A stretch of DNA of 64,000 nt, taken from contig JAAWOG010000003.1 of assembly GCA_022799355.1 (NCBI GenBank), positions 38,755 through 102,754 on the forward strand, written 5' to 3'. A program made the position numbers and the translations under genes. The stretch is from Lachnospiraceae bacterium. GTDB lineage: Bacteria > Bacillota > Clostridia > Lachnospirales > Lachnospiraceae. The notes under the pieces were generated by a model, which worked only from the letters and a program-made list of their open reading frames with translations, ran no database searches and was not told the DNA's origin. Below, one piece after another: positions 8,480 to 17,772 of the stretch. How positions within the stretch are numbered: position 1 is the first letter of the stretch; each line of letters begins with the position of its first letter.

Positions 8480-9652
8480 TCACTCCTCCTCCCTCCCGTC
8501 ATGATACGCCAGCCGGATATCCTCCTTTGTCAGATGACGGAATCTCTTTAAGCCCGCGCCGAGGATGCGGAAACTGTTTACAATCGTATCAAACACGCCC
8601 GCCTGATACATATTCACAAATATTATTCCGATGGGCACCGCCACGATCATCCCGAAAATGCCCGACACCTTATAGCCGATGTAAAGCAGAAACACCGTCG
8701 GCAGCGTATGCATTCCCATGGAATCCCCCATTATCTTCGGCTGGATCATCTGCCGCACGATCTGAGAGATACCCCAGATCACAGCCAGCCCCACCGCCAG
8801 TTTATAATCTCTGCTGAATATCTCAAACACAATCCAGGGGCAGAGGATCGTACCTGTTCCGAAAACCGGCAGAAAGTCCAGCACCGCGATAAAAATCGCC
8901 AGCACCGGCGCATAATCGATCCTCAGGATAAACAGCCCCGCCGTCAGGATCAGATATATCCAGAACTCTATCTTAAGCTGCGCCTTCAGATAGCCGCCTA
9001 CCGCACCGGATAAGCTTACCTGAATCATATCCCAGTATTTTTTCAGTGTCTCCGGCATATAATCCTGCATAAAGTTCCGCATGTTGGTGCGTTCCGCCGT
9101 AAACGCGAAGGCTGCCACAAGGCACATGATGACCGCCACAAACAGGTTGGGAAGCTGCTTTGCCATATTTCCAAGCCAGGACATGGAGGGTGTGCCAAGC
9201 CCCGCCACCCACTCTCCCAGGGAAGTCTCCACGTTCTCGAAAAAATACGCCCAGCTCTCCTGCACATCCTTCGGCAGGGAAGCTGCCAGCCTTGAAAAGC
9301 TGCGGCTGATCTCGTCAATCTGAATCTGCAGCCCCTCCCATATATCCGGCAGATCGTGCATAAGCCCCTGTATCTGGTCAATCAGGAACGCCGCGATCCC
9401 GTACCCGATCAGAATAATCAGCGCGATAACCGCTATGATTACACACGCCGTTCCCGCCTTTCTCTTAATTCTCAGCTTATCCTCCAGAAATTTCACCATC
9501 GGACTTGCCAGCAGCGCGATGATCCACGCCACCACAAAAGGCATAAAAAATGATAATACCCTGGGAACTACCGTGATCAGCACCACAACGCCGATCAGCG
9601 CCAGTATAATATTTGCCAGTGCTTTACAATAGGCTCTTGTCTCCTGTTTCAT
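8480..9652 (-). CDS. AI-2E family (TqsA/YdiK-like) membrane transporter
   Basis: Polytopic membrane protein of 390 aa with about seven to eight hydrophobic segments. There is a paired N-terminal set (LALIGVVVLITVVP, FVVAWIIALLASPMV), a large soluble stretch at about residues 95-165, and a C-terminal cluster with the family-typical LPVFGTGTILCPW and GDSMGMHTLPTVFLLY. The family includes TqsA, linked to autoinducer-2 export, and sodium/proton antiporters, so the substrate here is unknown. It begins about 45 bp after engB and may be co-transcribed with it. Confidence 0.88.
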   Translation of the reverse strand: MKQETRAYCKALANIILALIGVVVLITVVPRVLSFFMPFVVAWIIALLASPMVKFLEDKLRIKRKAGTACVIIAVIALIILIGYGIAAFLIDQIQGLMHDLPDIWEGLQIQIDEISRSFSRLAASLPKDVQESWAYFFENVETSLGEWVAGLGTPSMSWLGNMAKQLPNLFVAVIMCLVAAFAFTAERTNMRNFMQDYMPETLKKYWDMIQVSLSGAVGGYLKAQLKIEFWIYLILTAGLFILRIDYAPVLAIFIAVLDFLPVFGTGTILCPWIVFEIFSRDYKLAVGLAVIWGISQIVRQMIQPKIMGDSMGMHTLPTVFLLYIGYKVSGIFGMIVAVPIGIIFVNMYQAGVFDTIVNSFRILGAGLKRFRHLTKEDIRLAYHDGREEE

Positions 9653-9697
9653 CTTATTACATCTCCTGCTTTTCTTCCATACACATCCGCGAATCTT

Positions 9698-10333
9698 TTA
9701 TGCTTCCTCATCCCCCGGCTTTGCATCTTCCGGCTCATCCTCCCCAAAGGATGCCAGCATATCATCCAGCAGCCCATAGATCTCCTCCCGCCCCTGCTTC
9801 GTCATTGCCGAGAAGGGGATCACGATCGTCTCCTTCGGCGCATTTAACCCTTCCCGTATCATCTTCACATGTTTCTGCAATTGGCTCCGGTTGATTTTAT
9901 CCATCTTTGTGGCAATGATGATCGGAAAATATCCCTGCGCTGTCATCCACCCATACATCTGTCTGTCGTTCTTTCCCGGTTCATGGCGGATATCAATGAG
10001 CAGAAATACCGCATACAGCATCTCCGACGTATGAAGATATCTCTCTATCATCTTTCCCCATTTTTCCTTCACCGAAACATTGGCATTGGCATAACCGTAT
10101 CCCGGCAGGTCCACCAGATAAAAATCATCGTTCACATTGTAATAGTTGATCGTCTGCGTCTTCCCCGGCTGGGAACTCGTCCGCGCAAGGGACTTGCGGT
10201 TCATGATCGCATTGATCAGGGAAGACTTTCCCACATTGCTCTTGCCCGCAAAGGCAACTTCCATTTTTGTATTCTTCGGAAACGTGCTGGTGATGCCGCA
10301 CACTGTCTCTAACTCCACTTTTTTAATAACCAT
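9698..10333 (-). CDS. engB: Ribosome-biogenesis GTPase EngB/YsxC
   Basis: TRAFAC-class GTPase needed for assembly of the large ribosomal subunit, 211 aa. The P-loop is AGKSNVGKSSLINA, switch I carries RTSSQPGKTQTINYYN, G3 is LVDLPGYGYA, and the base-recognition motif is ATKMDK, as usual for this subfamily. It lies downstream of clpX, its common position in Firmicutes. The C-terminal acidic tail (FGEDEPEDAKPGDEEA) is somewhat longer than average. Confidence 0.96.
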   Translation of the reverse strand: MVIKKVELETVCGITSTFPKNTKMEVAFAGKSNVGKSSLINAIMNRKSLARTSSQPGKTQTINYYNVNDDFYLVDLPGYGYANANVSVKEKWGKMIERYLHTSEMLYAVFLLIDIRHEPGKNDRQMYGWMTAQGYFPIIIATKMDKINRSQLQKHVKMIREGLNAPKETIVIPFSAMTKQGREEIYGLLDDMLASFGEDEPEDAKPGDEEA

Positions 10334-10464
10334 CCTTCAAACCTCGTTCTATCGCATTTGCTCTTTTCTTTAAATGATCGCCGCTTACTTTCTATTAGTA
10401 AGATACACCAATCTGTCGGCAAAGTTCAATTTTCTTCCAAAATTTATAAAAAATTAAAGAATAA

Positions 10465-10492
10465 GAGGGCGTACCAGTTCCTGACCGCCCCC
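10465..10492 (-). terminator. Candidate terminator after clpX
   Basis: On the minus strand, GGGGGCG is followed after 14 nt by CGCCCTC and then a T-rich run (TTATTCTTTAATTTTTTA). It sits about 60 bp past the clpX stop, in the 218-bp clpX-engB gap, so engB may need its own promoter or read-through. Confidence 0.55.
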
Positions 10493-10551
10493 TGTATCTT
10501 ATCCATATTTTTTAATCAGCAGACCTTTTCACCTTACAGGCCCAATGATCC

Positions 10552-11814
10552 TCAGTTTGCCTCCCGCAGCCGCTCTCCTCTGTGAAGTACCAGCGGTCCG
10601 CTCTTGCCTTCTACGGCACTCTTTGTGATGATGCACTCCTCGATCGTCTCATCCGAAGGAATCTCATACATCACATCCATCATCGCCTTCTCCATAATGG
10701 AACGAAGTCCTCTCGCGCCGGTCTTTCTTTCCATCGCCATCTTCGCGATGGTCTCCACCGCCTCTTCCTCAAAGCCCAGCTTCACATTATCCAGATCAAA
10801 CAGTCTCTGATACTGCTTGATCAGCGCGTTTTTCGGCTCTTTCAAAATACGGACCAGCGCTTCCTCATCCAGTCCTTCCAGCGCCACATTGATCGGCATA
10901 CGCCCGATAAACTCCGGAATCAGCCCGAATTTCACCAGATCCTGAGGCGCCGCCTCTTTCAGCAGAGAATCCTTGCCGTAAATATTTTTCTTACCGGATA
11001 CTTCCGCCCCGAAGCCGATAGATTTGCGGTCCAGCCGCGTCTCTATAATCTTTTCAAGACCATCGAAAGCGCCGCCGCAGATAAACAAAATATTTGTGGT
11101 ATCAATCTGGATCAGCTCCTGATGGGGGTGCTTTCTGCCGCCCTGGGGCGGTACGCTCGCCTCCGTCCCCTCGATGATCTTAAGGAGCGCCTGCTGCACG
11201 CCCTCACCGGACACATCCCTTGTGATGGAAACGTTCTCACCCTTCTTCGTGATCTTGTCGATCTCATCGATATAGATGATGCCGTACTGCGCCCGCTCCA
11301 CATCGTAGTCCGCCGCCTGGATCAGCTTTAACAGGATATTTTCCACATCCTCGCCCACGTAGCCGGCTTCCGTCAGCGTCGTGGCATCGGCAATCGCAAA
11401 GGGAACGTTGATGATCTTCGCCAGCGTCTGTGCCAGATAGGTCTTACCCGATCCGGTAGGTCCCACAATAATAATATTGCTCTTCTGCAGTTCCACGTCC
11501 TCCGGTCCCTGCTCCGCCAGTACCCGCTTATAGTGATTATACACCGAAACCGCCAGTACCTTCTTTGCCTCTTCCTGCCCGATCACATAGTCGTCCAGAA
11601 ACTCCTTGATCTCCACCGGCTTTAGGAGATTGATCTCCATCTCCTCGGAAGCCGGCTCTTCCTCATACTCCTCTTCAATAATGTCCGCACAGATATCCAC
11701 GCACTCGTCGCAGATATAAATGCCGTTAGGCCCTGCGATCAGTTTTCTCACCTGATCCTGCGCCTTCCCGCAAAAGGAACATCTCACTCTGTTCTCGTTA
11801 TTCTTTCCTGCCAT
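10552..11814 (-). CDS. clpX: ClpX, ATPase subunit of ClpXP protease
   Basis: AAA+ unfoldase that recognises, unfolds and feeds substrates to ClpP; 420 aa, normal length. The N-terminal zinc-binding domain has four Cys ([19 protein letters not shown]). The AAA+ module has Walker A GPTGSGKT, Walker B IIYIDEID, the GYVGEDVEN loop, and the IGF-type ClpP-docking loop ([10 protein letters not shown]). The gene starts 39 bp after clpP and is certainly co-transcribed with it. A lon gene often follows clpX in this gene order in Firmicutes, but here a terminator-like hairpin and engB follow directly. Confidence 0.98.
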   Translation of the reverse strand: MAGKNNENRVRCSFCGKAQDQVRKLIAGPNGIYICDECVDICADIIEEEYEEEPASEEMEINLLKPVEIKEFLDDYVIGQEEAKKVLAVSVYNHYKRVLAEQGPEDVELQKSNIIIVGPTGSGKTYLAQTLAKIINVPFAIADATTLTEAGYVGEDVENILLKLIQAADYDVERAQYGIIYIDEIDKITKKGENVSITRDVSGEGVQQALLKIIEGTEASVPPQGGRKHPHQELIQIDTTNILFICGGAFDGLEKIIETRLDRKSIGFGAEVSGKKNIYGKDSLLKEAAPQDLVKFGLIPEFIGRMPINVALEGLDEEALVRILKEPKNALIKQYQRLFDLDNVKLGFEEEAVETIAKMAMERKTGARGLRSIMEKAMMDVMYEIPSDETIEECIITKSAVEGKSGPLVLHRGERLREAN

Positions 11815-11852
11815 TTACTTCTGGTTCCTTTCCCGCATATCCGGATCTTCTC

Positions 11853-12473
11853 TTAATCCTTTTTCGACTCTTCCTCATCCTTCTCGCGGATCGTCATTAC
11901 TTTGTCAATCATGCCAAATTCCAAAGCTTCCTGCGCGCTCATCCAGTTGTCACGCTCCGTTGCCGCACAGACCACTTCATAATCCCTGCCGGTATTTTCC
12001 GCCAGCATCCGGTTCAGTTTCTCCTTTGTCCGCAGCAGATGCTTTGTGGTAATCTCCACATCCGTCGCCTGTCCCTGAGCGCCGCCAAGTACCTGATGGA
12101 TCATGACTTCCGCGTTGGGCAGGGCAAACCGCTTGCCCTTTGTGCCGCCTGCCAGAAGAAAGGAGCCCATACTTGCCGCAAGCCCGATACAGTTGGTGGA
12201 AACGTCGCACTTAATATACTGCATCGTATCATAGATCGCAAGCCCCGCAGACACGGAACCGCCCGGAGAGTTGATATAAATCTGGATATCTTTCTCCGTA
12301 TCCATTGCCTCCAGATACAGAAGCTGCGCCGTGATGGACGCCGCCATGGAATCATCTACCTCGCCCACTAAAAAGATAATTCTTTCCGCCAGCAGACGGG
12401 AGTAAATATCATAAGAGCGCTCACCCTGGTTTGTCTGTTCAATAACATATGGTGTTAAATAATTTTTTATCAT
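11853..12473 (-). CDS. clpP: ClpP, proteolytic subunit of ClpXP
   Basis: Serine peptidase forming the tetradecameric chamber. The catalytic Ser is in [11 protein letters not shown], the His in [11 protein letters not shown], and the Asp lies in the GRDYEVV...RDNWMSA region. I place the start at the internal ATG of [10 protein letters not shown] because AAGGAAAGAGCT directly precedes it and ClpP proteins normally begin close to this motif. That gives 206 aa, whereas the track start at 12545 adds 24 unlikely residues ([10 protein letters not shown]). Neighbours tig and clpX confirm the assignment. Confidence 0.97.
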   Translation of the reverse strand: MIKNYLTPYVIEQTNQGERSYDIYSRLLAERIIFLVGEVDDSMAASITAQLLYLEAMDTEKDIQIYINSPGGSVSAGLAIYDTMQYIKCDVSTNCIGLAASMGSFLLAGGTKGKRFALPNAEVMIHQVLGGAQGQATDVEITTKHLLRTKEKLNRMLAENTGRDYEVVCAATERDNWMSAQEALEFGMIDKVMTIREKDEEESKKD

Positions 12474-12543
12474 AGCTCTTTCCTTCTTTCTCAGTTTTTT
12501 AATAAAAACTTCAACCTTTTTTAAGATTTCCCATGACAAAACC

Positions 12544-12581
12544 AATGCTATAAAATCCGGTCACTCAAATTTTATAGCATT
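12544..12581 (-). repeat. 13-bp perfect inverted repeat between tig and clpP
   Basis: Arms AATGCTATAAAAT and ATTTTATAGCATT are perfectly complementary around a 12-nt loop, in the 127-bp gap between the tig stop and the clpP start. The arms contain TATAAAAT-like boxes, so the element might be an attenuator, an internal promoter within a regulator-binding palindrome, or a terminator. It sits where CtsR or other heat-shock control of clpP would be expected, but it does not match the CtsR heptad repeat. Confidence 0.6.
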
Positions 12582-12600
12582 GTATCGTCTTTTATTCAAT

Positions 12601-13911
12601 TTACTCTTCTGTTTTTTCTTCTTTTTCCTTCATAACGGCATGTTCCGCCACAAATTCAACCGCCTTGCGCACCGCGATATCAGCCATGATGGATTTTTTC
12701 TCTTTTTCTCCCATCATCTCTTTTACCTTGTCCACTTCGATCTGATAAGCTTCCGCCATCACTTTCATCTCTTCCTCGTACTCTTCTTCGGAAGCCGTGA
12801 TATTCTCCGCCGCCGCAACAGCTTCCATACAGAGCCTGGATTTGATCTTTCTCTCCGCCTGAGGTTTTAACTGCTCCAGCATGGTCTCTCTGGTAGCGCC
12901 CGTCATCTGCATATACTGTTCAAACTGCATTCCCTGCATAGCGATCCGCTGCGCAAACTGATCCAGCATCTGGCGCTGTTCCGTCATAAGCATCGCATCG
13001 GGAACCTCCATCTCGGCGTTCTCCACGACAACTGCCATCGCAGCGTCTTCTTTTTCGTCCTTTGCCTGTTTTTCTTTCTTCTCTTCTAAGCCTTTTCTAA
13101 CGTTTGCCTTATATTCTTCCAGCGTCTCGTACTCGGAAACTTCCGCCGCAAACTCATCATCAAGCTCCGGCAGTTCCTTTACCTTGATCTCCTTCACGGT
13201 ACATTTGAATACGGCGTCTTTTCCCGCCAGATGTTCCGCATTGTAATCCTCGGGGAAGGTCACCTTCACTTCCACTTCCTTATTTAATTCCGCGCCGATA
13301 AGCTGCTCCTCAAAGCCGGGAATAAACGCGCCGGAGCCAATGGTCAGCGGGTAGTTTTCTCCCTTGCCGCCCTCAAAAGCTTCTCCGTCCACAAAGCCTT
13401 CAAAATCCAGTTCCGTCATATCGCCGTCCTGCACCGCACGGTCTTCCACGGATACCATTCTGGCACTGTTCTCTCTTTCTTTCTCGATCTCCGCGTTTAC
13501 TTCCTCTTCCGTCACTTCCGCGGAAACCTTATCGATCTCAACACCCTTATATTCGCCCAGTTTTACTTCCGGCTTTAACGCCACCACTGCCGTAAAAATA
13601 AAGGGTTTTCCATGCTCGATCTGCACAACGTCAATCTCGGGAGAAGATGTGATCTCTTCCTCACACTCATCATAAGCCTTTTCGTAAGCGCCGGGGATCA
13701 GCTCATTTGCCGCATCCTCAAAGAAAATTCCCTCGCCGTACATATTCTCAATCATTTTCCGGGGCGCTTTTCCTTTTCTGAAGCCCGGGATCTGAATTCT
13801 GCTTCTCTGTTTCTTATAGACCGTATCCACAGCCTTCTCAAACTCTTCCGCTGATACCTCGATGGTCAGCTTTGCCATTCCCTTTTCCAGTTTCTCTACC
13901 TGTAAACTCAT
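12601..13911 (-). CDS. tig: Trigger factor (ribosome-associated chaperone, PPIase)
   Basis: Ribosome-bound chaperone that meets nascent chains, 436 aa. The N-terminal ribosome-binding domain has the signature IPGFRKGKAPR, the FKBP-type prolyl isomerase domain covers about residues 150-245 (VQDGDMTELDFEGFVDGE), and the helical C-terminal arms are rich in Glu/Lys/Met. GGAGAGTAAGAGG precedes the ATG. It is first of the tig-clpP-clpX(-engB) set, which joins folding of new proteins to quality control. Confidence 0.97.
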   Translation of the reverse strand: MSLQVEKLEKGMAKLTIEVSAEEFEKAVDTVYKKQRSRIQIPGFRKGKAPRKMIENMYGEGIFFEDAANELIPGAYEKAYDECEEEITSSPEIDVVQIEHGKPFIFTAVVALKPEVKLGEYKGVEIDKVSAEVTEEEVNAEIEKERENSARMVSVEDRAVQDGDMTELDFEGFVDGEAFEGGKGENYPLTIGSGAFIPGFEEQLIGAELNKEVEVKVTFPEDYNAEHLAGKDAVFKCTVKEIKVKELPELDDEFAAEVSEYETLEEYKANVRKGLEEKKEKQAKDEKEDAAMAVVVENAEMEVPDAMLMTEQRQMLDQFAQRIAMQGMQFEQYMQMTGATRETMLEQLKPQAERKIKSRLCMEAVAAAENITASEEEYEEEMKVMAEAYQIEVDKVKEMMGEKEKKSIMADIAVRKAVEFVAEHAVMKEKEEKTEE

Positions 13912-14020
13912 CCTCTTACTCTCCTATTTTTCACATTCTCGCTTCCTGCCATGGTAACAGTTCAGCCACGGATAGTACGTTATAAAGTCCAATTCTGCCC
14001 ATGTACACAGTCATTTTGCA

Positions 14021-14026
14021 ATTATA
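14021..14026 (-). promoter_or_regulatory. Extended -10 promoter of tig
   Basis: Minus strand TGTGCTATAATTGC carries TATAAT with the upstream TGN extension, about 110 bp before the tig ATG. The -35 region is poor (an A/T tract), as is usual for extended -10 promoters. The 110-bp leader shows no riboswitch I recognise. Confidence 0.6.
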
Positions 14027-14198
14027 GCACAGTTTTTTTTAAAATACCAGTGTTTTTTCTGCATATTTGCGCATATTTGAGCGCATATCGGCTCGTATAA
14101 CTGCGATATTCTCAGCAATTTGGATTACCTCCCATCCCGTAAGCGCCAACACGCTCCGCGATACACAAAAATCACGAAAATAATGCAATCCCGCGCCG

Positions 14199-14223
14199 AA
14201 AAACCCGGCCGCCGGAACCCGGC
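14199..14223 (-). terminator. Terminator directly after tex
   Basis: Immediately after the tex stop codon the minus strand reads GCCGG-GTT-CCGGC followed by GGCCGGGTTTTT, a compact GC hairpin leading to a T-run. The 180 bp between this and the tig promoter contain only short GCGCATAT-like repeats. Confidence 0.6.
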
Positions 14224-16392
14224 TTATACCTTCATCGTCAGCGCAATCCTTTTCTTTGCCGCATCCACGGATATCACCTTCACATCTACGATATCTCCCA
14301 CGCTGACCGCCTCCAGCGGATGTTTGATAAACCGGTCCGTCATCTGGGAGATATGCACCAGCCCGTCCTGATGGACGCCGATATCCACAAAGGCTCCAAA
14401 GTCCACAATATTGCGCACGGTTCCTTTTAGTACCATGTCCGGTTTTAAGTCCTCCAACTCCAGCACATCGCTGCGCAGAATCGGCGCAGGCATATCCTCT
14501 CTTGGATCTCTGGCAGGCTTTTCCAGTTCCCTGATAATGTCCTCCAGCGTCAGCTCACCGATACCCAGCTCACCCGCCAGTTTCTTCTTATCTTTGATCT
14601 TGCCGGAAAGGCTCCCGGCTTTTTTGCCGCCCGCCTTAGCTTCCTTCTGAAGCCTGCGCACATCTTCCATGGTAATTCCCAGCTTCTCCATCAGCTTCTC
14701 CGCCGCCTCATAGGACTCGGGATGTACGCTGGTAGCATCCAGAGGGTTTTTACCGTCCGTGATCCGCATAAACCCGGCGCACTGTTCAAAGGCTTTGGGG
14801 CCAAGTTTCGCAACTTTTAGCAGTTGCTTCCGGGAGAGAAACCTGCCGTTCTCCTCCCGATACGCCACAATATTTTTTGCCAGCGTTTTTGAAATACCGG
14901 AAATATACTCAAGAAGCGGTGCGGACGCCGTATTTAAGTCAACTCCCACCTTATTTACCGCGGATTCCACCACGCCGGTAAGCGCTTCACCCAGTTTCTT
15001 CTGATTCATATCATGCTGGTACTGCCCGACGCCGATGGACTTCGGCTCAATCTTCACAAGTTCCGCCAGCGGATCCTGCAGGCGCCTTGCGATGGATGCC
15101 GCGCTCCTTTGTCCCACATCAAACTCCGGAAACTCCTCCGTGGCAAGCTTGCTGGCGGAATAGACCGACGCCCCCGCCTCATTGACAATCACATACTGCA
15201 CCGGTGCCTTCAGTTCTTTCAGCAGATCCACGATAATCTGTTCCGACTCCCTGGAGGCCGTACCGTTTCCCACGGAAATCAGCGATATATTGTATTTTTG
15301 AATCAGCTTTTTCAGCTCCGCTTTACTCTCCGCCACTTTATTCTGGGGCGGCGTGGGATAGATTACCTTTGTGTCCAGCACCTTCCCCGTCTCGTCCACT
15401 ACCGCCAGCTTACAGCCGGTGCGGAACGCCGGATCCCATCCGAGCACCACCTTTCCGGCAATCGGCGGCTGCATCAAAAGCTGCTCGAGATTTTTCCCGA
15501 ACACATTGATTGCACCGTCCTCCGCCCTTTCCGTCAATTCGTTTCTGATCTCCCGCTCGATAGCCGGCCAGATCAGACGATGATAGCCATCCTGGACCAC
15601 GTCCTTTAAAACCGGTGTGGTATATTCGTTATTGACCAATATGGTCATTTTTTCCAGATGACGAAGGATCTCTTCCTCCGGCGCCTGCACCTTTACCGCC
15701 AGAATCTTTTCCTTCTCCCCTCGGTTCAACGCCAGAATCCTGTGTCCCGCCACCTTTTTCAGCGGCTCCTCATAGGCGTAATACATCTCATACACGCTCT
15801 GCATGGAAGCATCCTTCGCCTCGCTGACAAGGCTTCCCTCCCGCATCGTCAGATTCCGGATAAAGGTCCTGTAGTCAGCCTCATCGGAAATCGCTTCCGC
15901 CAGAATATCCTTTGCTCCCTGCAGAGCCTCCTGCGCCGTCGCAACTCCCTTTTCCTCATCAATATATTTTTCCGCCTCTTTTTCCACAGGCGCTTTCGCG
16001 TTCTGAAGCTTAATATAGAGGGCAAGGGGCTCTAACCCCTTCTCCTTCGCCACGCTCGCCCTGGTTTTTCTCTTCGGCCTGTAGGGACGATAGAGGTCAT
16101 CCACCAGCACCTGGGTTTCCGCTGCCAGAATCTTCTCTTTCAGCTCCTCCGTCAGCATCCCCTGCTCTTCAATGCTGCCAATCACCTGCTCTTTTTTCTC
16201 TTCCAAAGCACGAAGGTAATGCAGCCTTTCATATAAATTACGAAGTTCTTCATCATTCAGGGAACCCGTTGCTTCCTTTCTGTAGCGGGAGATAAACGGG
16301 ATCGTGTTGCCCTCATCGATCAGTTTTACCGCCGCCTCCACCTGCCAGTTCCGCACCTGCAGTTCTTTTGCAATTTTTACATAAATATCCAT
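14224..16392 (-). CDS. tex: Tex family RNA-binding transcriptional accessory protein
   Basis: Conserved nucleic-acid-binding protein with a Tex N-terminal helical domain, a YqgF-like RNase H fold (GWDPAFRTGCKLAVVDETG), helix-hairpin-helix repeats (LEYISGISKTLAKNIVAYR) and a C-terminal S1 domain (GTVRNIVDFGAFVDIGVHQDGLVHIS). I use the internal ATG of MDIYVKIAKEL because AGGAAAAGGAAA lies upstream and the family starts there, giving 722 aa. The 38 residues the track adds look non-coding. Tex proteins affect transcription and RNA turnover; the precise role is not established in most bacteria. Confidence 0.95.
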   Translation of the reverse strand: MDIYVKIAKELQVRNWQVEAAVKLIDEGNTIPFISRYRKEATGSLNDEELRNLYERLHYLRALEEKKEQVIGSIEEQGMLTEELKEKILAAETQVLVDDLYRPYRPKRKTRASVAKEKGLEPLALYIKLQNAKAPVEKEAEKYIDEEKGVATAQEALQGAKDILAEAISDEADYRTFIRNLTMREGSLVSEAKDASMQSVYEMYYAYEEPLKKVAGHRILALNRGEKEKILAVKVQAPEEEILRHLEKMTILVNNEYTTPVLKDVVQDGYHRLIWPAIEREIRNELTERAEDGAINVFGKNLEQLLMQPPIAGKVVLGWDPAFRTGCKLAVVDETGKVLDTKVIYPTPPQNKVAESKAELKKLIQKYNISLISVGNGTASRESEQIIVDLLKELKAPVQYVIVNEAGASVYSASKLATEEFPEFDVGQRSAASIARRLQDPLAELVKIEPKSIGVGQYQHDMNQKKLGEALTGVVESAVNKVGVDLNTASAPLLEYISGISKTLAKNIVAYREENGRFLSRKQLLKVAKLGPKAFEQCAGFMRITDGKNPLDATSVHPESYEAAEKLMEKLGITMEDVRRLQKEAKAGGKKAGSLSGKIKDKKKLAGELGIGELTLEDIIRELEKPARDPREDMPAPILRSDVLELEDLKPDMVLKGTVRNIVDFGAFVDIGVHQDGLVHISQMTDRFIKHPLEAVSVGDIVDVKVISVDAAKKRIALTMKV

Positions 16393-16488
16393 ATGAAAAC
16401 CATTTCCTTTTCCTGAGTCTTTTCCTCTGCCACCCGATATCATACCACGATTTTTCAGTTTTTGCCACTTGAAAATCATATCAAAATA

Positions 16489-16516
16489 AAGGACGGTCCC
16501 TTTCAAGGACTGTCCT
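16489..16516 (-). terminator. Hairpin terminator after the Rpn-type nuclease gene
   Basis: Minus strand AAGGACAGTCC-TTGAAAG-GGACCGTCCTT forms an 11-bp stem with one wobble/mismatch pair, followed by TATTTTGAT. It lies about 70 bp past the stop of the 319-aa gene and before the tex start. The T-run is weak. Confidence 0.55.
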
Positions 16517-16583
16517 TATATTCCTTACGCTCTCCATATGTCCATCTTCCGCCGGAAATTTCTTTTTTCTCTATCCACATCCA

Positions 16584-17543
16584 TTACATTTCTTCGCAAA
16601 ACGCTTCCATACGCTCCGCTTTTGCCGCAAGTTTGAGCCACCTCTTCAACGTTTCCCCATCCTCCTGCGCCATGATCTTCCTGTTCAGTTCTTCCGGCAC
16701 GGGGCCAAACTCCTCAAGCAGCTCAAGTACCGCTTCCTTTCTGCCATTCATCTCGCCATCCTCATAAGCCTCTTCCTTCAGCGCTTTCCGGACCGCTTCT
16801 TCGTCATACTCAAAAATACTCATAAGTTTTACCTCCGCCTTGTTCCGCAGCAGAAAATCCCTGAGAATACCCTGTCTGATACATTCGTCCACAGCCCTGT
16901 CCACCGCGTCATCAATGGATGCGCTTTTCGCATGGTCCCTGACCTTTTCCACATACAACATATATTCTTTCAATGTACGGCAGGCACTTTTCAATTCTTC
17001 ATTAAATCCCTCATTGATATTCAGTACCTGTACCCGCAACTCCAGCCCGGGAACACTCTCCTTTATCAGATACGCATCTGACAGCCTCAATTCCTCACGC
17101 TCCGCGCAGAGCTCCTCTCCATTGTAGAAAACCATAAAATGCGGTGCCGGAATCCGTATCAGCTTTCTCCCATACAGATTGTCCGCTGCCGTCAGCCTGC
17201 CATATTCCGCCGATACATACTGTAAAAACCGTATCGGCATATTTCTGTTCACTGTTGACTGATGCTCAAACAAATACAGGTTCATATCAATCAGAAACGC
17301 CAGATCATTTTTCATGCCGAGATAAACTGCCCCTTCCAGCGTAACAATCTCAAGCCTCTCCGGATCACTATAGCGCCTTCCACTGACGGCATTATACAAT
17401 TCCAACAGCTCCTTCTTCTCCCGAAACAGCATCCGAAACACCGTATCTTTATAGCGGCTGTTGGCTTTCACCTCCGTCCACTTGTTTTCCCCGCATTTTT
17501 TCCGCATGGCAGAACTTTTTCTGCCGCTTTTCTTTCTACTCAT
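16584..17543 (-). CDS. Rpn/YhgA-type PD-(D/E)XK nuclease family protein
   Basis: A member of the Rpn (recombination-promoting nuclease), also called PD-(D/E)XK family transposase. Family features are the N-terminal NSRYKDTVFRMLF, the nuclease core NDLAFLIDMNLYLFEHQST, and the following NMPIRFLQYVS and PHFMVFYNG. The C-terminal region is Glu/Lys-rich and probably helical. The strong site AAAGGAGGAAAACG precedes the ATG of MSRKKSGRK, giving 319 aa; the 20 residues added by the track are unlikely. Homologues cleave DNA and raise RecA-independent recombination, and some act in phage defence. No partner gene or transposon ends are seen here. Confidence 0.88.
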   Translation of the reverse strand: MSRKKSGRKSSAMRKKCGENKWTEVKANSRYKDTVFRMLFREKKELLELYNAVSGRRYSDPERLEIVTLEGAVYLGMKNDLAFLIDMNLYLFEHQSTVNRNMPIRFLQYVSAEYGRLTAADNLYGRKLIRIPAPHFMVFYNGEELCAEREELRLSDAYLIKESVPGLELRVQVLNINEGFNEELKSACRTLKEYMLYVEKVRDHAKSASIDDAVDRAVDECIRQGILRDFLLRNKAEVKLMSIFEYDEEAVRKALKEEAYEDGEMNGRKEAVLELLEEFGPVPEELNRKIMAQEDGETLKRWLKLAAKAERMEAFCEEM

Positions 17544-17714
17544 CGTTTTCCTCCTTTCGGGATTCCGAAAAAAGAAAACGCCTGTAGAGATTAATCCCGT
17601 CACTTACTTCCTCCAAAATCCCATGCAATTTTTACAGTTTGAAAATAAAAGCACAGGTTTCAGTTGAAATAAGACGGGATTTGCTCCCAAGAATACGGCG
17701 CCTGCCGCAAGAAA

Positions 17715-17738
17715 TTCAAAAGAATATATGCTTTTGAA
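17715..17738 (-). terminator. Weak hairpin after the GH32 gene
   Basis: Arms TTCAAAAG and CTTTTGAA (8 bp) around an 8-nt loop, followed on the minus strand by TTTCTT, about 35 bp past the GH32 stop. It is AT-rich and probably a modest terminator. The rest of this 229-bp gap shows nothing else recognisable. Confidence 0.4.
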
Positions 17739-17772
17739 AATAGTATAACAGAATTGTTTTCGTTTGGCAACA

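Noticed and set aside
14050-14100. Short GCGCATAT/GCATATTT direct repeats between tex and tig
   Set aside because: Only two to three imperfect copies; not enough to call an operator, iteron or attachment site.
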